Assembly (NCBI GenBank): GCA_030430455.1
Contig: JAUIJB010000018.1
Coordinates: 1-54,601, forward strand
Length of the DNA: 54,601 nt
From: Verrucomicrobiia bacterium
GTDB lineage: Bacteria > Verrucomicrobiota > Verrucomicrobiia > Verrucomicrobiales > Akkermansiaceae
Direction of reading: 5' to 3'
This document shows positions 52,792 through 54,601 of the stretch, piece by piece (position 1 is the first letter of the stretch; the number at the start of each line of letters is the position of its first letter). Position numbers and translations under genes: made by a program. The notes beneath the pieces are model-generated. The model was not told where the DNA came from, searched no databases, and saw only the letters and a program-made list of their open reading frames with translations.

Positions 52792-53430
52792 TCAGGGCAG
52801 CTCCCCGTCGCCGGCAGCGGTGCCATCGGCGCCGTCCCGCCCGGCCGGCCCGGCACCGGCGGCGGCCGACTTGCCGTCGGTCCAGCGGTCCCAGTCGACG
52901 CCGCCCTGGTCGAGCCGCTGGAGCTCGCTGGCATAGACCGCGTCGTCGTTGCGCGGGTCCATCTCGGCGGCCAGCTCGGTGAAGGCGCGGGCGACCAGCC
53001 GGTTGTCCATCCCGGCCTGCTGGCGCAGGATCTGGGCACGGGTGAAGAGCAGCCGCGCCAGCACCTCGCCGCTGTACTCGCTCGGCACCGGCTGCGGCAG
53101 CAGGCCGCGCTTGAGCTGGTAGTTGAGCACCAGCGCGCGCTTGTTGCGCGGGGCGAGCTGGAGGGACACCGCGAGCAGCCGCCGCGCCTCGGCCAGCGAG
53201 GCCTTCGACGCGCCGCGCTCAGCCACCCGGTTGGCGGCGTAGACCGCGAGGTTCTCGGCATACTCCTCGCGCTCGCGGTCGAGCATCGCCAGCTGGTCGC
53301 TCAACAGGCCGGCACCGATCCGTGGCTCCTTCCAGTCGAAGCTGGCCGCGCGCGCGCCGGCGGGCTCCTCCGCCCGCAGCCAGGACAGCAGGAGGACGGT
53401 CGAAAGCACCGCTTGCCAGCACCATTTCAC
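52792..53430 (-). CDS. Exported TPR-like protein of unknown function
   Basis: 212 residues from a GTG at 53430, directly before a signal peptide (KWCWQAVLSTVLLLSWLRA). The body is helical: ASLAEARRLLAVSLQLAPRNKRALVLNYQLKRG and VARAFTELAAEMDPRNDDAVYASELQ look like TPR-type helices. The C-terminal tail is G/A/D-rich and disordered. A GTG two codons earlier is equivalent. No longer start is plausible because the divergent 5-FCL gene begins at 53459. Function unknown. Confidence 0.65.
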   Translation of the reverse strand: MKWCWQAVLSTVLLLSWLRAEEPAGARAASFDWKEPRIGAGLLSDQLAMLDREREEYAENLAVYAANRVAERGASKASLAEARRLLAVSLQLAPRNKRALVLNYQLKRGLLPQPVPSEYSGEVLARLLFTRAQILRQQAGMDNRLVARAFTELAAEMDPRNDDAVYASELQRLDQGGVDWDRWTDGKSAAAGAGPAGRDGADGTAAGDGELP

Positions 53431-53458
53431 GTCCACAAAGTCCTCTCCGATCCGCAGC

Positions 53459-54049
53459 GTGACAAGTCCCGATCCCAGCACCGGCAAACCCGCCTTCCGA
53501 ATCTTCCTGCGCCGCCAACTCCGCGCCGTGGCGGACCCCGACGCGCAGTCGGCGGCGATCCGGCGCCACCTCGCCGGCTGGATCGACCAATGGGCCCGGC
53601 GGCACGGGCGACCGCCGATGATCGCCACCTTCGCGGCCCTGCCCGGCGAGCCGGACCTGCTGCCCTTGCTCGATGCGAAACCGCCGGAGGCGGCCCACTG
53701 GTGCTTTCCACGGATCGACGGCGACCGCCTCGGGTTTTCCGCCATCGATGCGCCCGCTGAGCTTCGCCGCGGCGCCTTCGGCATCCCGGAACCCGCCCCC
53801 GGGGTCCCGGCGCTGTCCGCCGGGCTGATCGACATCGTCCTCTGCCCCGGCCTCGGCTTCACTCCCGGCGGGCTCCGCCTCGGTCGCGGCCGGGGCTACT
53901 ACGACCGCTTCCTCGCCGGGCTCGCGCCCGACTGCCCGCGGATCGGGGTGGCCTTCCGCGAGCAGGTCCTCAGGGAGCTTCCCGCCGAACCGCACGACCT
54001 GCGCATGACCCACCTCGCCAGCGCCGACGGCGTCCACCCGGCCGGCTGA
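53459..54049 (+). CDS. 5-formyltetrahydrofolate cyclo-ligase
   Basis: 196 residues, GTG start. The family pattern is clear: RIFLRRQLRAV at the N-terminus (ATP/substrate Arg-Lys region), FPRIDGDRLGF, and the phosphate-binding GLRLGRGRGYYDRFL (consensus GxRLGxGxGYYDR). It makes 5,10-methenyl-THF from 5-formyl-THF using ATP. It is divergent from the TPR-like gene with only 28 bases between starts. tyrS follows after 95 bases, perhaps in the same transcript. Confidence 0.92.
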   Translation: MTSPDPSTGKPAFRIFLRRQLRAVADPDAQSAAIRRHLAGWIDQWARRHGRPPMIATFAALPGEPDLLPLLDAKPPEAAHWCFPRIDGDRLGFSAIDAPAELRRGAFGIPEPAPGVPALSAGLIDIVLCPGLGFTPGGLRLGRGRGYYDRFLAGLAPDCPRIGVAFREQVLRELPAEPHDLRMTHLASADGVHPAG

Positions 54050-54144
54050 AGGGTCCGTTCCCCGACAGCCGCAGGCTTCCCCCGGCCCGCAGCCCCCCCT
54101 TCGCCCCTTGCCACCGGGCAGCTGGTGGCCTACTCCCTGCCCGC

Positions 54145-54601
54145 GTGACGCCCGAAGCCCAGCTCGAGACCCTCGCCGCCGGCACCGCCAGGATCCTCTC
54201 CGAAAACGAACTCCTGGAAAAACTCCGCCGCGGCCGGCCGCTGCGCGTGAAGCTCGGCCTCGACCCGACCACCCCCGACATCCACCTCGGCCACACCGTC
54301 GTGTTCGAGAAGATGCGCCAGTTCCAGCAGCTCGGCCACCAGATCGTCATCATCATCGGCGACTTCACCGCCACCATCGGCGACCCCTCGGGCCGCTCCG
54401 CCACCCGCCCGCCGCTGTCGCGCGACGAGGTGCTGGTCAACGCGAAGACCTACACCGACCAGATCTTCAAGCTGCTCGACCGCGACCAAACCGAGATCGT
54501 CTACAACGGCGACTGGTTCCGCAAGATGACCTTCGAGGACGTGCTGCGCCTCAACGCCCGGGTGACCATGCAGCAGATGCTCCAGCGCGAGGACTTCCGG
54601 A
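54145..54601 (+). CDS. tyrS: Tyrosyl-tRNA synthetase, N-terminal part (cut by window edge)
   Basis: GTG start at 54145; 152 residues are visible to the edge. LRVKLGLDPTTPDIHLGHTVV contains the class I HIGH-type motif (HLGH), and IIGDFTATIGDPSGRSATRP is the TyrRS substrate block; AKTYTDQIFKLLD and NARVTMQQMLQREDF follow. The spacing fits the TyrRZ (TyrZ-like) subgroup rather than TyrS of E. coli. The KMSKS loop and the S4 domain lie outside the window. Confidence 0.93.
   Translation, partial: MTPEAQLETLAAGTARILSENELLEKLRRGRPLRVKLGLDPTTPDIHLGHTVVFEKMRQFQQLGHQIVIIIGDFTATIGDPSGRSATRPPLSRDEVLVNAKTYTDQIFKLLDRDQTEIVYNGDWFRKMTFEDVLRLNARVTMQQMLQREDFR

Overview
This window looks like chromosomal DNA from a high-GC member of the Verrucomicrobiota, probably an Akkermansiaceae/Verrucomicrobiales-type organism (Luteolibacter/Haloferula-like). 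This rests on a PVC-type membrane dehydrogenase/CxxCH protein, an SHD1-domain secreted protein, lineage-typical secreted cassettes of unknown function, and a Gram-negative envelope (BamA, lipoproteins, pilins, prepilin peptidase) combined with McsA-McsB-ClpC. Most of the window is core genome; the unusual material is between genes.

Layout. 1-4830 (mostly minus strand): two pilin-like genes, three linked secreted proteins of unknown function, and a DPBB-like secreted protein. 4831-5237 is an AT-richer island holding a candidate ~120-nt structured RNA with its own promoter and terminator. 5238-13911: mutL, an IscA-type Fe-S protein, a membrane-anchored unknown, asnS, the large PVC cytochrome/dehydrogenase, and a YdjM-like membrane hydrolase. 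14145-18907: rpmI-rplT-pheS-pheT, with a four-helix-bundle (23S IVP-type) gene bracketed by inverted heptad arrays inserted between pheS and pheT. 19143-26542: a zinc ribbon protein, rpsT, an L,D-transpeptidase lipoprotein, a family-2 glycosyltransferase, an exported unknown, ygfZ and bamA. 26817-37680: tig-clpP-clpX, an S41 protease, tsaD, a HAD phosphatase, an OmpA-like anchor, prepilin peptidase and a CCA-adding-type enzyme. 37932-47415: an SHD1 protein, an IS630-family insertion inside a heptamer array, truncated globin, a two-module siroheme-decarboxylase/Lrp-like protein, a PhoB/PhoR-type pair, a lipoprotein, and a four-fasciclin-domain secreted protein divergent from a CarH/LitR-type B12 regulator. 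47622-54601: mcsA-mcsB-clpC, a branched-chain aminotransferase, an exported TPR-like unknown, 5-formyl-THF cyclo-ligase, and the start of tyrS.

System-level reading. Protein quality control is well represented: trigger factor/ClpXP, and an arginine-phosphorylation ClpC module in which the kinase and the docking residues of ClpC both appear intact. Envelope biogenesis (BamA, L,D-transpeptidase, OmpA-like, prepilin peptidase, pilins) and translation (four aminoacyl-tRNA synthetase genes, L35, L20, S20, TsaD, CCA enzyme) make up much of the rest. Light/B12 control of a secreted adhesin is suggested by repeated TGTCTA operators between carH and the fasciclin gene.

Intergenic DNA shows three recurrent repeat grammars: (i) heptads of form GATNNNN or GTCACTR, and octads CTCACTGG; (ii) small palindromes with different stems but a constant TTCA/TGAA loop; (iii) CGCAGAT-type inverted repeats. 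No tRNA, rRNA or CRISPR array was recognised.
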